Source: DASYXW01 sp035934405 (lineage in GTDB: Bacteria > Acidobacteriota > Terriglobia > UBA7540). From it: a stretch of 64,000 nucleotides of DNA. The stretch's first letter is position 1. Each line of letters opens with the position of its first letter. The DNA is taken from contig DASYXW010000003.1 of NCBI GenBank assembly GCA_035934405.1, positions 1 to 64,000 on the forward strand, in the 5' to 3' direction. A program made the translations under genes and the position numbers. The notes beneath the pieces were generated by a model. It was not told the origin of the DNA and made no database searches. It worked only from the letters and a program-made list of their open reading frames with translations. Of this stretch, positions 54,131-63,275 are shown one piece after another.

Positions 54131-56866
54131 CTAACGGCCCGCGCCGGCCTTGGACCCGTAGCCGCTCAGGAACGCCACCACGCTCGCCTGCTGGGCGCTC
54201 TTGTTCGCGGCGCACAGGCTGATGCCCTCGAGCACCTGGTCGAGGGTTCGCGGCCCGCCCGGATACTTCGCGGAGCGGTCCTTAAAGAATGCCTCCACGT
54301 CGGCGCGGTGCTGTTCATCGCAGTAGCTGGCCGCGGCGTAAGGCATGAAGGGTAGGACGTCCTGCGGCAGCTTGGCCTCGAGCGCTCCGATATTCTGCTT
54401 CACGAAGTCGTAGACGAGGTCACGATTGGCCGGCCATTGGGTGGCGCCGAAAAGGATGCCGAGGGACTCGCGGGGGTCAAACTCGCTGGTCAGCAGGATC
54501 GGCATCGCGGCCTTCACGATCTCCGGATCGCGGAAGGAGCCCATAGCGTTGAGCAACTGTCCGCGTGTGTTCTGGTCCTTCTCCTTCTTGGCTTCAGACC
54601 GAAGGCGGCGGAAGAACGCCCGGTCACCGTGCTCGGCGGCGGTGCGAAGCACCACCCCTACCATGTCAGGCGCGACGGCGTTGTGGTTGCTGAGCCACTC
54701 GTTGGCCAGAGTCTTCGCCTGCGCGATCAGTTCGGGATCCTCGGCTTCGTCGGCCGTCACGTCCAGAAGGGTCGGCCGCAAACGCTCGGTGGCGGCGTCC
54801 TCGCCGGGCTTCGACTTCCAGCCCAGCTCGTGGGCGCGCCCCCCGTACATGTTTTCCAGAAACTTCCGGTACTTGGGCAACAGGCTGTCCGGGACGATAT
54901 TGAACTCCAGCCCGGAAGCGATCTCCAGAGTCTTCGCCGTCACCTGAGGAGCGGGATCCTGGAGAAACTCCGGGACCATGCCCAGCGCTTCGCCGCGTTT
55001 CATCTGGCCGCCGCCGGTGAAGGCAGCGACGTCGCCCACCAGACCGACGCGCTCCGCCAAGCCGAGCGTCCTGGTGTCGTCCTTGAGCAGGGAATCGAGG
55101 AGATGGCCCTGGTAATGGACGCGGTAGTACCCCGCGGCGCCATCGTTGGCAAACACCCACTGCGGGCAACCTGTGGCCTTCGAGAGCGTCAGTTCTTTGG
55201 TCTTGGCGGTCACCAGCGCACACTGGCGCGCCTCAGTGCTGCCCGAGGGATATTTGGCGCAGACGGGAATCTGCCACATCTGGTCCGCCGAACCTGTGGA
55301 GCCGACCGGCAGGAAGCGTTGCTGCTCGAGTTCGAGCCGCGGAGCGCCGCCGGCGCATTTCAGGCTGGCATTTACTTCCGGGACCCCGGCCTGGTCGAGA
55401 AAGCTTGAAAAGGAGGCGGGAATCGCTGGATCCACGGTCCCCAGCGCAGCCAGGAAGTCGGCGGAAGTGGCGTTGCCCCAGGCGTGCTTTTCGAGATACA
55501 GGTGAATACCCTTTTGGAAGCGCTCCGGGCTCATGTAGGTCTCGAACATGTTGAGCAGCGCTGAGCCCTTGTTGTAAGTGATTCCGTCAAATGAATTGGC
55601 GATGTCGTCGTCGGACTCAATCGGCTGGCGCACTTTGCGCGAGCTAACCAAGGCGTCGGTATCCATGGCGCCCTGATAGCCGTTCAGTTCCGAGATGTGC
55701 ATGTGCCACTCGGGCTTGTATTCGTTCGAAATCTTGTCAGCCATCCAGGAAGCGAAGCCTTCGTTCAGCCAGATGTCGTTCCACCAGGCGGTCGTCACAT
55801 AGTCGCCGAACCACTGGTGCGCCAGCTCATGGGCCCCAACGCTCACCCAGAGCCGATGCTTCTGGAGCGAATCTTGATCGGGCGGCCACAGGATGATCCC
55901 CGAGCCGTAGGTGACCATGCCGGCGTGCTCCATGGCGTAACCGGCGAGAGGAATCGCCACCTCATCCAGCTTCTCGTAGGGGTAAGGAATGCCGAAATAG
56001 CCTTCGAGCAGATTCACGATGGCGGGGGTTGTCTTGGCCGCGTACCGCGCCTCCGCGCTCTCGCCATGCGGCACCACGATGCGGATGTGGGTGTGCTTCT
56101 TGCCTGCCGTACCGGCGTCCACCGTGTCGAAAGTGCCGACCGCCACAGCGACGAGGTAACTCGGAAGCGGTTTGGTCTCGGCGAATTTCACCGTCTTCAT
56201 GCCGTTCGGATCGTCGGTTTCGGAGACTATCGGCGTGTTGGAAAAGGCGGAGTCTTCTTTCTTGACGTGCAGCGTCACCTGCCAGGGGACTTTGTAACCC
56301 GGCTCATCGAAACCCGGGAAAGCCTTGCGCGCGAAGATGGGCTCGAACTGGGTGTATACGTACCAGGCGCCGCCTTCCTTCACCTGAAAAACGCCTTCCA
56401 TGTTCTTGCGGTCGATTTTGCCCTGGTAAGCGATGTGCAGCCTGGCGGCGCCGGGACCGACCGCCTTGTCAAACGAGAATCCTATGTAGTCTTTTGGGGT
56501 GGCAATGACCTTGGCGGTCAGGGACTGGCCGCCGGTTTCGAGGATGGCTTCTTTCACGGTCAGGTTCTGGCCGTTGAGCCACAACACCGGGGTGGCCTTC
56601 TTAAGCGTCAGCTCGATGTCCACTGCGCCGGCAAAAGTGTCCGCGTCCGGCACCAGGGTGAGTTCGAGATGATAGCGCGTGGGCGCGGCGACGGCCGGCA
56701 GACGCAGCTTGGGTGGCGCAGGTTCCTCGGCGGAGGCGCGGGACGGGGTGAGCATGACAGTCCCGCAAGCCAAAAGGGCGGCCACCACCAGGGCCGTGGA
56801 CAGGGTCCGGCCCGCGCGCCACCCCCGCCGACGGGAAATCGAATTCAGCAGATCACGCCTCTTCAT
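54131..56866 (-). CDS. M1-family zinc aminopeptidase, exported
   Basis: 911 aa from ATG 56866 (AAAGGAGC upstream); a longer frame from 56926 is unlikely. Signal segment LSTALVVAALLACGTVML. The zinc site is HELAHQWFGD with the third ligand Glu in WLNEGFASW. The substrate-recognition GxMEN motif is present as a YAMEHAG variant. The C-terminal ERAP1-like helical domain is full length. Releases N-terminal amino acids from peptides, probably in the periplasm. Confidence 0.92.
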   Translation of the reverse strand: MKRRDLLNSISRRRGWRAGRTLSTALVVAALLACGTVMLTPSRASAEEPAPPKLRLPAVAAPTRYHLELTLVPDADTFAGAVDIELTLKKATPVLWLNGQNLTVKEAILETGGQSLTAKVIATPKDYIGFSFDKAVGPGAARLHIAYQGKIDRKNMEGVFQVKEGGAWYVYTQFEPIFARKAFPGFDEPGYKVPWQVTLHVKKEDSAFSNTPIVSETDDPNGMKTVKFAETKPLPSYLVAVAVGTFDTVDAGTAGKKHTHIRIVVPHGESAEARYAAKTTPAIVNLLEGYFGIPYPYEKLDEVAIPLAGYAMEHAGMVTYGSGIILWPPDQDSLQKHRLWVSVGAHELAHQWFGDYVTTAWWNDIWLNEGFASWMADKISNEYKPEWHMHISELNGYQGAMDTDALVSSRKVRQPIESDDDIANSFDGITYNKGSALLNMFETYMSPERFQKGIHLYLEKHAWGNATSADFLAALGTVDPAIPASFSSFLDQAGVPEVNASLKCAGGAPRLELEQQRFLPVGSTGSADQMWQIPVCAKYPSGSTEARQCALVTAKTKELTLSKATGCPQWVFANDGAAGYYRVHYQGHLLDSLLKDDTRTLGLAERVGLVGDVAAFTGGGQMKRGEALGMVPEFLQDPAPQVTAKTLEIASGLEFNIVPDSLLPKYRKFLENMYGGRAHELGWKSKPGEDAATERLRPTLLDVTADEAEDPELIAQAKTLANEWLSNHNAVAPDMVGVVLRTAAEHGDRAFFRRLRSEAKKEKDQNTRGQLLNAMGSFRDPEIVKAAMPILLTSEFDPRESLGILFGATQWPANRDLVYDFVKQNIGALEAKLPQDVLPFMPYAAASYCDEQHRADVEAFFKDRSAKYPGGPRTLDQVLEGISLCAANKSAQQASVVAFLSGYGSKAGAGR

Positions 56867-57028
56867 AACGGCTCCTTTGATAAGGGTGTTCTCCGGCCTG
56901 GCAGCGAATGTGTCAGCATATGCCATTCGTGAGGTCGCTTCAACCCCAGAGTATCTTTTACGAGAGGAGCCCCGGAAGAGTTGCAGGAAAGAGGAGCGAA
57001 CGGCGTCGCATGTCCCGGGGCTGAAGGA

Positions 57029-57445
57029 TCACAATTCGGGCAGAAGCGAGGCCACCTGCTGTTCGATCAGGTCGCGTGCGCTGCGGTAACGCTCAAGGTC
57101 CCGGCCATAAGGGTCGGGGATGTTCCACTCGATGACGCGGCCTTTGAATCCCACCGGAACCGGGCAGGCGACCTCGCAACCCATGGTCACGACCACGTCC
57201 ATCTCCGCCACAGGCACGTCATCGAGCCCCTTGGACCATTGCCCGTCGAGCGAAATGCCCTTCTCCTGCATGACATCGTGGGTCGCCGGCACAATCACGC
57301 CGAGCGGATGAGAGCCGGCGCTCCAGGCGCGCACCCGGCCATTGCCGAGATGGGTGGCGAAGGCTTCCGCCATCTGACTGCGGCACGAGTTGCCGACACA
57401 AACAAAGAGAAGGTTCGTGATTGGACGGCTGGCCGATTCGGTCAT
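57029..57445 (-). CDS. arsC: arsenate reductase (low-MW phosphatase, thioredoxin type)
   Basis: 138 aa. The CX5R nucleophile loop is CVGNSCRSQMAEA, the Asp general acid lies in IPDPYGRD, and a second Cys pair is in MGCEVACPV. This matches the thioredoxin-coupled ArsC family; a protein-tyrosine-phosphatase role is the alternative. The start overlaps the pdxT stop by 1 nt (TAATG), a tight coupling with no obvious metabolic sense. Confidence 0.88.
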   Translation of the reverse strand: MTESASRPITNLLFVCVGNSCRSQMAEAFATHLGNGRVRAWSAGSHPLGVIVPATHDVMQEKGISLDGQWSKGLDDVPVAEMDVVVTMGCEVACPVPVGFKGRVIEWNIPDPYGRDLERYRSARDLIEQQVASLLPEL

Positions 57446-58086
57446 TATGGCTGAGCGACGGGTTGATGGTCATTCAATGACTCAATGGCTCGATGGCCCA
57501 ATGAATCAATCTTCTTGAGGAAGTACCGGTGAATCGTTTCGTCCTCCGTCAACTCGGGATGAAAAGTCGCCGCGAGCACATTGCCCTGCTCGACGATCAC
57601 CGGCAGGCCGTCGGCGCGGCCGAGGACGCGTACGGCTTCGCCCACACGGCGGATAATGGGCGCGCGGATGAACACCATCTCCACCGGACGGTCCGCGAGC
57701 GCGGGGCAGTCTCCCTGGCGCACGGAGCTGTCAATCTGGCGGCCGTAGCCGTTGCGTTCGACGGTGATGTCAATCAAGCCCAACCGCTCCTGCGGCGGAT
57801 TGAGCACGTCCTTCGCCAGCAGAATCGTTCCCGCACAGGTGCCGAAAATGGGCCTGCCCTCGGCGGCAAATTGCTTGATGGCCTCGCCAAATCCCTCCTC
57901 GGCAAAGAACTTGAGCATCGTAGTGCTCTCGCCGCCGGGCATGATGAGGCCGCCGACTTCATCCAAGTCCGCGACGTGCTTCACCAACCTCCACGGCGCG
58001 CCGATGCGGTCGAGCATTTTGGCGTGCATGGCGAAGTCGCCCTGGATGGCGAGGATGCCGACGGGTTTGTGACCATTGTTTCCCAT
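57445..58086 (-). CDS. pdxT: pyridoxal 5'-phosphate synthase glutaminase subunit
   Basis: 213 aa. Supplies ammonia from glutamine to PdxS. Motifs are VGILAIQGDFAMHAKML, MPGGESTTMLKFF, the nucleophile in IFGTCAGTILLA and the catalytic His/Glu in FHPELTEDETIHRYFLKK. The last about 22 residues (after YFLKK) are an extra tail encoded by a tandem repeat. Unusually it is separated from pdxS by an OsmC gene, an unknown gene and a HicB-like remnant. Confidence 0.93.
   Translation of the reverse strand: MGNNGHKPVGILAIQGDFAMHAKMLDRIGAPWRLVKHVADLDEVGGLIMPGGESTTMLKFFAEEGFGEAIKQFAAEGRPIFGTCAGTILLAKDVLNPPQERLGLIDITVERNGYGRQIDSSVRQGDCPALADRPVEMVFIRAPIIRRVGEAVRVLGRADGLPVIVEQGNVLAATFHPELTEDETIHRYFLKKIDSLGHRAIESLNDHQPVAQP
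57464..57513. repeat. CAATGACTCAATGGCTCGAT-type tandem repeat in pdxT
   Basis: Units CAATGAC, TCAATGG, CTCGATGG, CCCAATGA, ATCAATC. Translated as the C-terminal extension of PdxT. Confidence 0.8.
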
Positions 58087-58182
58087 AAGAAGTCAGAAGC
58101 TAGAAGTCAGAAGCCAGAAGAAACGCCGGAGGAATCAACGCGGCCGCATGCCGCGCTATTCTGACTCCTGACTCCTGTTCGC
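58087..58182. repeat. AGAAGTCAGAAGCTAGAAG-type repeat and inverse arm upstream of pdxT
   Basis: Units AGAAGTC, AGAAGCT, AGAAGTC, AGAAGCC at 58087-58120; an inverse-looking arm (TTCTGACTCCTGACTCCTG) at 58158-58176 lies near the OsmC stop. The left arm abuts the pdxT ATG (58086), so it occupies the region where a ribosome binding site would be. Confidence 0.75.
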
Positions 58183-58619
58183 TACCGCGCTGCACTCACC
58201 AGCGTCGCCTTCAGATTGATCGTTGTCCCGGCGAGCGCCTTCGATACCGGACATCCTTTCTTCGCGCCTTCGGCGAGCTCCTGGAACTTGGCGTTGTCAA
58301 TGCCCGGGACCTCGGCCTCGGTGGTGAGATCAATGCTCGTGATGGCGAATCCAGCCTCCACCTTGTCGAAATGGACCGCCGCCTTGGTATGCACCCGCTT
58401 GGGCGAAAATCCCGCCTTGGCCAGTCCGGCCGAAAACGCCATCGAGAAGCATCTGGCGTGCGCCGCGCCGATCAGTTCCTCGGGGTTCGTGCCGGTGCCT
58501 TCTTCCATGCGCGACTTGAAGGAGTACGGTCCGTCAAACGCGCCAGTGCCGAGCTTCATGTGGCCCTGGCCTTCGAGAAGATTACCTTTCCATTCTGCTT
58601 CTGCGTTTCGAGTTGGCAT
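58182..58619 (-). CDS. OsmC/Ohr-family peroxiredoxin-like protein
   Basis: 145 aa. Reduces organic hydroperoxides in this family. Two catalytic-type cysteines, AHARCFSMAFS and KKGCPVSKAL, and GTGTNPEELIGAAHA match OsmC. Start ATG 58619 with an AAAGGAGG-type site upstream. Sits between pdxT and an unknown gene. Confidence 0.9.
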   Translation of the reverse strand: MPTRNAEAEWKGNLLEGQGHMKLGTGAFDGPYSFKSRMEEGTGTNPEELIGAAHARCFSMAFSAGLAKAGFSPKRVHTKAAVHFDKVEAGFAITSIDLTTEAEVPGIDNAKFQELAEGAKKGCPVSKALAGTTINLKATLVSAAR

Positions 58620-58643
58620 GTTTTGATTCCTCCTTTGGGATCA

Positions 58644-59465
58644 TCAGCAGCAATAAATGTTTTGGTTATGAGGGTCGCTCCAAACCAAGCGGTGTGTTTC
58701 TGAGTAGCGCGCAAGCATGCGCTCAATGCTTTCCCCGTTCTTCAAGTTAGGCGTCAAGATAAAGAATGCCAGGTCGCCAACTTTGCCATCGCTCAGCGCT
58801 GGCGCGACCCAATGCACATTCCATCCGCTTGGTCGGACTTCTGCAAGTTTCTCTCTGAGTCTATCGGCTCGGTATCGGAGATCGTCTCTCCGGCGCTTGG
58901 CGTTTCGCTGTGGAAACTGAACAAGGATAATCGCCACGTCTCCGGAGCTTTGCTTTGCTATTCTTACGACGTCCGAATACAAGACATACCTTTCGGGATG
59001 CTTCCTCCAGAATCTGCCCTTCGTTTCCAGGCCTGTGTCTGGGTCAATCAGAATAGCGCTGTTAGCCAGCAGGTCCGCTTGGACACCGTCGAAATATCCT
59101 TCTCGCTGGTGGGAGGAGAAGTAATCCGTGTCACCCGACGTGCCGTCCTTGTACGGATAATATCGTCGCTCCGTCCAAGGCTGGAAGAACTCTCTTAACC
59201 AGAGGATTGAGCGACTCTTCGCGTCGAGGCAGTGCCGGAGGAACACGTAGAGTTTCTCTCTTCTCCGACCCAGTTCGTACTTCGTCTTACCGCCTTGCCT
59301 TGTGCCATCGGGCTCTGTCAGCATGGGGATGAAAGTGAGCGATGTTGACCTTCCCAGATGCTCTGCGACTTCGATCCAGAGGTCATACTTTAGAAAGTCT
59401 CTCTCATCCGCGAAGTATTGGTTCTTCACAACCAGCCTTCTCTTGAGTTGTCGCACAGTGTACAA
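58644..59465 (-). CDS. unknown protein of the KNQYF type
   Basis: 273 aa (MYTVRQLKRRLVVKNQYFAD, then ERDFLKYDLWIEVAEHLGRS). The KNQYF-x-D-x-x-D-x-x-KY opening resembles uncharacterised proteins often seen in accessory or phage-related regions; this is memory of a pattern, not a search. Other blocks are LWLREFFQPWTERRYYPYKD, IDPDTGLETKGRFWRKHPER and AIILVQFPQRNAKRRRDDL. Less GC-rich than its neighbours, suggesting lateral gain. Divergent from the HicB-like remnant. Confidence 0.65.
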   Translation of the reverse strand: MYTVRQLKRRLVVKNQYFADERDFLKYDLWIEVAEHLGRSTSLTFIPMLTEPDGTRQGGKTKYELGRRREKLYVFLRHCLDAKSRSILWLREFFQPWTERRYYPYKDGTSGDTDYFSSHQREGYFDGVQADLLANSAILIDPDTGLETKGRFWRKHPERYVLYSDVVRIAKQSSGDVAIILVQFPQRNAKRRRDDLRYRADRLREKLAEVRPSGWNVHWVAPALSDGKVGDLAFFILTPNLKNGESIERMLARYSETHRLVWSDPHNQNIYCC

Positions 59466-59494
59466 TCATCATAAGTGAGCGGCGCCAATTCATC

Positions 59495-59647
59495 GTGAAC
59501 CTCGTCTTCGACCCCGAGTATCACGGCTACGTCGCTGATGTGCCTCAGTTGCCCGGCTGTATGTCGCAGGGCAAGAGCGTCGAAGCCGCGTTGCGTAACG
59601 TTCGCAAGGCTATCAAAGTCTACCTCAAGGCCTCAACTAGAGGCTAA
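59495..59647 (+). CDS. HicB-like short protein (possibly remnant)
   Basis: 50 aa from GTG 59495; the frame is open a little further upstream (SERRQFIVNLVFD) but without a standard start. NLVFDPEYHGYVADVPQLPG, then CMSQGKSVEAALRNVRKAIK, match HicB antitoxin/UPF0150 proteins. It ends soon after the core and lacks the usual C-terminal extension. No hicA is adjacent. Could be an orphan or decayed gene. Confidence 0.55.
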   Translation: MNLVFDPEYHGYVADVPQLPGCMSQGKSVEAALRNVRKAIKVYLKASTRG

Positions 59648-59673
59648 CCACCGAGAACTGGCAACTGCTCCTT

Positions 59674-60561
59674 TTACCAACCCCGCGTCTGCAGCAACTC
59701 TTCCGGCTTGAGCTTCGCCACGTCGAGGCCGCGCATGGCCTCGCCCAATTCTTCCGAGCACTCCGCGATCACCTGCGGCTCGTTATAGTGCGTGGTGGCG
59801 CGGACGATCGCTTTGGCTCGCGCCGCCGGGTCGGACGACTTGAAAATACCTGACCCCACGAAGGTCGCTTCGGCGCCAAGCTGCATCACCAGCGACGCGT
59901 CCGCGGGAGTGGCGATGCCGCCGGCGGAGAAGTTCGGCACCGGCAGCTTGCCGTGCTCCGCCACCCACTTCACGAGATCGAAAGGCGCGCCGAGTTCTTT
60001 CGACTTGGCCATAAGTTCTTCTTCGCGCAGCGTCGTCAGCAGGCGGATCTCGCTCGTAATCGCGCGCATGTGGCGAACGGCCTCGACAATATTGCCTGAG
60101 CCCGCCTCGCCCTTGGTACGGATCATGGCCGCGCCCTCGCCGATTCGTCGCAGCGCCTCGCCCAGGTTGCGCGCCCCGCAGACGAACGGGGCCTTGTAAG
60201 GCCACTTGTGGATGTGGTGCTCCTCGTCGGCCGGCGTCAGCACCTCACTCTCGTCAATGTAGTCTACACCAATAGCCTCCAGCACCTGAGCCTCGGCGAA
60301 ATGTCCGATGCGCGCCTTGGCCATGACCGGAATCGTGACCGCGGCCATGATCTCGCGGATGATCTTGACGGACGCCATCCGCGCCACGCCGCCTTCCTTG
60401 CGGATGTCAGCGGGGACGCGCTCGAGGGCCATCACGGCGCAGGCGCCTGCATCCTCGGCAATTTTGGCCTGCTCCGCCGTGGTGACGTCCATAATGACGC
60501 CGCCTTTGAGCATCTCGGCTAAGCCGACCTTGAGCTTCATTTTCTCGTCATATTGCCACAT
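59674..60561 (-). CDS. pdxS: pyridoxal 5'-phosphate synthase lyase subunit
   Basis: 295 aa. Condenses ribose/ribulose 5-phosphate, glyceraldehyde 3-phosphate and PdxT-derived ammonia to PLP. Start ATG 60561 with GGAGGAAG just before it. Motifs are [20 protein letters not shown], the catalytic Lys in [14 protein letters not shown] and [16 protein letters not shown], then [21 protein letters not shown] two-copy upstream repeat (60601-60676) and a MocR/PdxR-type gene lie upstream on the same strand. Confidence 0.96.
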   Translation of the reverse strand: MWQYDEKMKLKVGLAEMLKGGVIMDVTTAEQAKIAEDAGACAVMALERVPADIRKEGGVARMASVKIIREIMAAVTIPVMAKARIGHFAEAQVLEAIGVDYIDESEVLTPADEEHHIHKWPYKAPFVCGARNLGEALRRIGEGAAMIRTKGEAGSGNIVEAVRHMRAITSEIRLLTTLREEELMAKSKELGAPFDLVKWVAEHGKLPVPNFSAGGIATPADASLVMQLGAEATFVGSGIFKSSDPAARAKAIVRATTHYNEPQVIAECSEELGEAMRGLDVAKLKPEELLQTRGW

Positions 60562-60600
60562 CGCTTCCTCCGATTTTCTGAGGCCGCCAACTAACTGCTT

Positions 60601-60676
60601 TTATTTTCAATAACCTGACGGCTTTAGAAACCGCGGTATCAAATAAGCAGCTTATTTTCAGTAAGTTGACGGCTTA
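60601..60676 (-). repeat. two direct copies of the AAGCCGTCAAC repeat upstream of pdxS
   Basis: Minus-strand copies begin at about 60676 and 60625, 51 nt apart, each AAGCCGTCA, a variable core, then TGAAAATAA. The spacer has TTATTTGATA. Same spacing and orientation to the gene as at 4650-4764. Confidence 0.8.
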
Positions 60677-60770
60677 CCCCGGCGCCACAAGAAACTTGCA
60701 CTCATTCTAAAAGACATTCAGGGTTCGTTTTTCAAAACAACCCTTTTCTGTCCCATCCTCCAGCTCTGGC

Positions 60771-62288
60771 TCAGACGAGAGCGAGGCCTGCTCCGACAGC
60801 CTGTCTCTTCCGACCCTTGCCGTTCCTCTGGACCTCCGTTCTCAGCATCTCACCCAGGACACCTATGCCCGCTTCGATTTGCTCGTCGTTGAGCGCCGTG
60901 TAGCAGAGGCGGAAAGCGTTCGAGCGGGGTTCCTGGAAGTAGAAGTAGCGCGACGGCGCGAAGATCACCCCGCGGTCTTGCGCCTTCACCAGCAACTCGA
61001 CGGCGTCGAGGCCCGCCGGCAGTTCCACCCAGACGGCCATGCCGCCCTCGGGGTCTGACCAACGGGCTTCGGGCGGAAAATACCGGCCCAGGGCGCCAAG
61101 CAGAACGCTCAGCTTGCGCTCGTAGACCTTGCGCGTGCGCCGGACGAGTTTGTCAAGCCAGCCGCGCCTCCCCAGTTCTTCGAGCACCGCCTGCCCGAGC
61201 AGATTGGTATGCAGGTCGGCGCGTTGCTTGGCCGAGCGCAGCCGCTCGATGACTCGCCGCGACGCCGCCACCCAGCCCACCCGCAGCCCGGGGAAACCCA
61301 CCTTGGAAAAGCTGTTGAGATAGATCACCAGGCCCGAGTTATCGAGCGCCTTGAGCGGCGGTAGCTCGCGGCCGCGATAACGCAGGCCACCGTAAATGTC
61401 GTCCTCCGCGACGGGAGTCTGGTAGCGCGCGGCGAGCGCGAGCAATCGCTTCCGCGCTTCAAGCGGCATCGTGCGCCCGGTGGGATTCTGGAAGTTCGGG
61501 CTCGCCAGGATCAGTTTCACTTTGTTCTGGTCAAGGACGGCCGCGAGATAGTCCAGGTCCATGCCCTCAGGCCCCACCGGCACGCCGACCATGCGCACGC
61601 CGGACGCCTCGAACACGTTCCATAGGCCGGGATACGTTGGATTCTCGCACGCCACCACGTCGCCGGTCCCGACGAGCGACCGCCGCAGCAAGTCGAGCGA
61701 CTGCTGGCAACCGTTGGTAATCAGGATTTCGTCCGTCTCCACCGGAATCCCGTCGCGCCGCATGCGATTTTGCAAGTAGCGCTTGAGCGGCGGATAACCG
61801 TCGCTCGACCCGTATTCCAGCAGCTTCGAGCCCTCGCGCCGCAGAACCGCGTCGGTGGAGCGGCGCACGAAATCGACCGCGCTGGAGTCGCCCGAGCCGT
61901 GGGTGACGGCGAAGGAAATCACGCCGGGCTCGCAGGCGCTCGCCATGAGGCGTCCCAGCGAGTCGTCGCGCTGCTCGTGGGTGAAAAAACTGCTCCAGAA
62001 AAAGTCGCCGGCGCGGCCCGCCGCCGAGCGGGGCGCCTTGAGCGTGGTCGCGAGAGGAGAGATGAACGTCCCACGGCCCACCCTACCGGCGATGAGGCCC
62101 TCGGATTCGAGCTCCGCATAGGCGTTGCCGACCGTCGTGCGGTGGACGCCCAGCCGCTTCGCCAGCTCGCGGCTCGGCTCCAGGCGGTCTCCGGGCTTGA
62201 GCGCGCCCGAGGCGATGCGCTCGCGGATGCGGTCGCGGATCTGGAGGTAGAGCGGCTGGTGAAGGCTGGAATCGAGCGCGATAAGCAT
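60771..62288 (-). CDS. MocR/PdxR-type transcriptional regulator
   Basis: 505 aa from ATG 62288 (AGGAGG about 10 nt upstream); TTG 62297 is too close to that site. An N-terminal GntR-type winged helix (LYLQIRDRIRERIASGALKP, RLGVHRTTVGNAYAELESEG) is fused to a type I aminotransferase fold (ANPTYPGLWNVFEA style region, PLP-Lys in YLNSFSKVGFPGLRVGW). MocR proteins sense PLP. Located just upstream of pdxS on the same strand, it is a good candidate for PdxR controlling PLP synthesis, by family and context. Confidence 0.88.
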   Translation of the reverse strand: MLIALDSSLHQPLYLQIRDRIRERIASGALKPGDRLEPSRELAKRLGVHRTTVGNAYAELESEGLIAGRVGRGTFISPLATTLKAPRSAAGRAGDFFWSSFFTHEQRDDSLGRLMASACEPGVISFAVTHGSGDSSAVDFVRRSTDAVLRREGSKLLEYGSSDGYPPLKRYLQNRMRRDGIPVETDEILITNGCQQSLDLLRRSLVGTGDVVACENPTYPGLWNVFEASGVRMVGVPVGPEGMDLDYLAAVLDQNKVKLILASPNFQNPTGRTMPLEARKRLLALAARYQTPVAEDDIYGGLRYRGRELPPLKALDNSGLVIYLNSFSKVGFPGLRVGWVAASRRVIERLRSAKQRADLHTNLLGQAVLEELGRRGWLDKLVRRTRKVYERKLSVLLGALGRYFPPEARWSDPEGGMAVWVELPAGLDAVELLVKAQDRGVIFAPSRYFYFQEPRSNAFRLCYTALNDEQIEAGIGVLGEMLRTEVQRNGKGRKRQAVGAGLALV

Positions 62289-62510
62289 GGCTGACAAGCC
62301 TCCTGGTCTGGCCTAACCGTCCAATCTAACAAAACTCATGCCGGCTGTAAAGAGCCAAGTAGGCCAATCGGGCAGCAGGCCACTTCAGGTTACAGGGGCT
62401 AGGTGTGAGGGATCAGGGGAGGGACGCCCGAGACACGTCGGGCATGACATGGCCACCCGGACCACGTCGCCACGGCAGAGGGCCGCCGGCGGCGGAGGGA
62501 CCGGTGACAC

Positions 62511-62545
62511 GATGACGGCGGTGAGGACACCGCCACTACAGCCGG
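62511..62545. repeat. GTAG-type palindromic element (degenerate copy)
   Basis: GGCGGT/ACCGCC hairpin around 62517-62534 with CACTACA to its right; the left flank GATGACGGCGG only partly matches. Adjacent to the stop of the next gene. Confidence 0.45.
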
Positions 62546-62552
62546 CGACCGG

Positions 62553-62924
62553 CTAGTTCTGGCCGCCGAAGAGCGTGACTTGTTTCTGCGTCAGGACCGG
62601 GCCGCCGGCAGCAATAATCGCCGTGACCGCGTCGTGGATAATCCGCAGGTTTAGGTTGCCACCGCTGATGTTCGTCGCCCCGGCGACGAGGATGCCGCCA
62701 TTGGTGACGGCTTCCCAGCTTGCTTGCGTGGCGTTGGCGTAGACCACCCTCACCGTGGCGGTCGCTGACGAGCCGCTCGCCGTTTCCGGTGAGCCGTTCG
62801 CGCTTTCCTCTCGGTCCGCCTGGGGGACGGCCATGCCCGCCGCCGAGCCCGCCCGCAATGGCCGGCCCGTGAGAAAAACTCCTGCTCCTGCCAGAAGACT
62901 TCCGATCAGGCTTCGTCTTTTCAT
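62553..62924 (-). CDS. unknown Tat-type secreted protein
   Basis: 123 aa. The N-terminus KRRSLIGSLLAGAGVFLTG is a twin-Arg-like signal. The mature part is Ser/Ala/Gly-rich at first, then predicted beta/alpha (ATVRVVYANATQASWEAVTN, VAGATNISGGNLNLRIIHDA). Overlaps the upstream gene by 1 nt (TGATG), so both are translationally linked. Unknown role. Confidence 0.6.
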   Translation of the reverse strand: MKRRSLIGSLLAGAGVFLTGRPLRAGSAAGMAVPQADREESANGSPETASGSSATATVRVVYANATQASWEAVTNGGILVAGATNISGGNLNLRIIHDAVTAIIAAGGPVLTQKQVTLFGGQN

Positions 62925-63190
62925 CAGTACACCCCCATAATGACCAGGATGTTGGAAACAGGAATGGTGAGTCCGGCTTGCGCCAGAGCGGCCGCAGCGA
63001 CGCTAGCCTTGAAGGCGCAAGTATTCGCTCCTACTGACTGGGTCGTATCATACGAGAAACATCCTATTACTGTAGAGGACTGGCTCACCCCATCGCTGAC
63101 AGCACCATTCCACGCCACGTCGTAACTGGTGGAAGAGCTACCTGGCATTATCGTAACGGGGAAAGCGAAGGCATTGGCACTATTCGTCAT
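62924..63190 (-). CDS. unknown small protein
   Basis: 88 aa from ATG 63190, preceded by GGAGGTAAG, a strong site. Sequence MTNSANAFAFPVTIMPGSSS, then VIGCFSYDTTQSVGANTCAF. Beta-rich, two Cys, no signal peptide visible. Together with the neighbour it looks like a small structural or secreted pair. Unknown family. Confidence 0.6.
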   Translation of the reverse strand: MTNSANAFAFPVTIMPGSSSTSYDVAWNGAVSDGVSQSSTVIGCFSYDTTQSVGANTCAFKASVAAAALAQAGLTIPVSNILVIMGVY

Positions 63191-63275
63191 TTTTCTTACC
63201 TCCGTTGAGGGAGTCAAAGGGCCGCAATGGCAAATGGCTTTGTTAATCCAACTCCGTCGTGCGGCGAAGCCGACG

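Noticed and set aside
55697..56932. 411-codon plus-strand frame opposite the M1 aminopeptidase
   Set aside because: Shadow of the aminopeptidase gene, with no recognisable domain.
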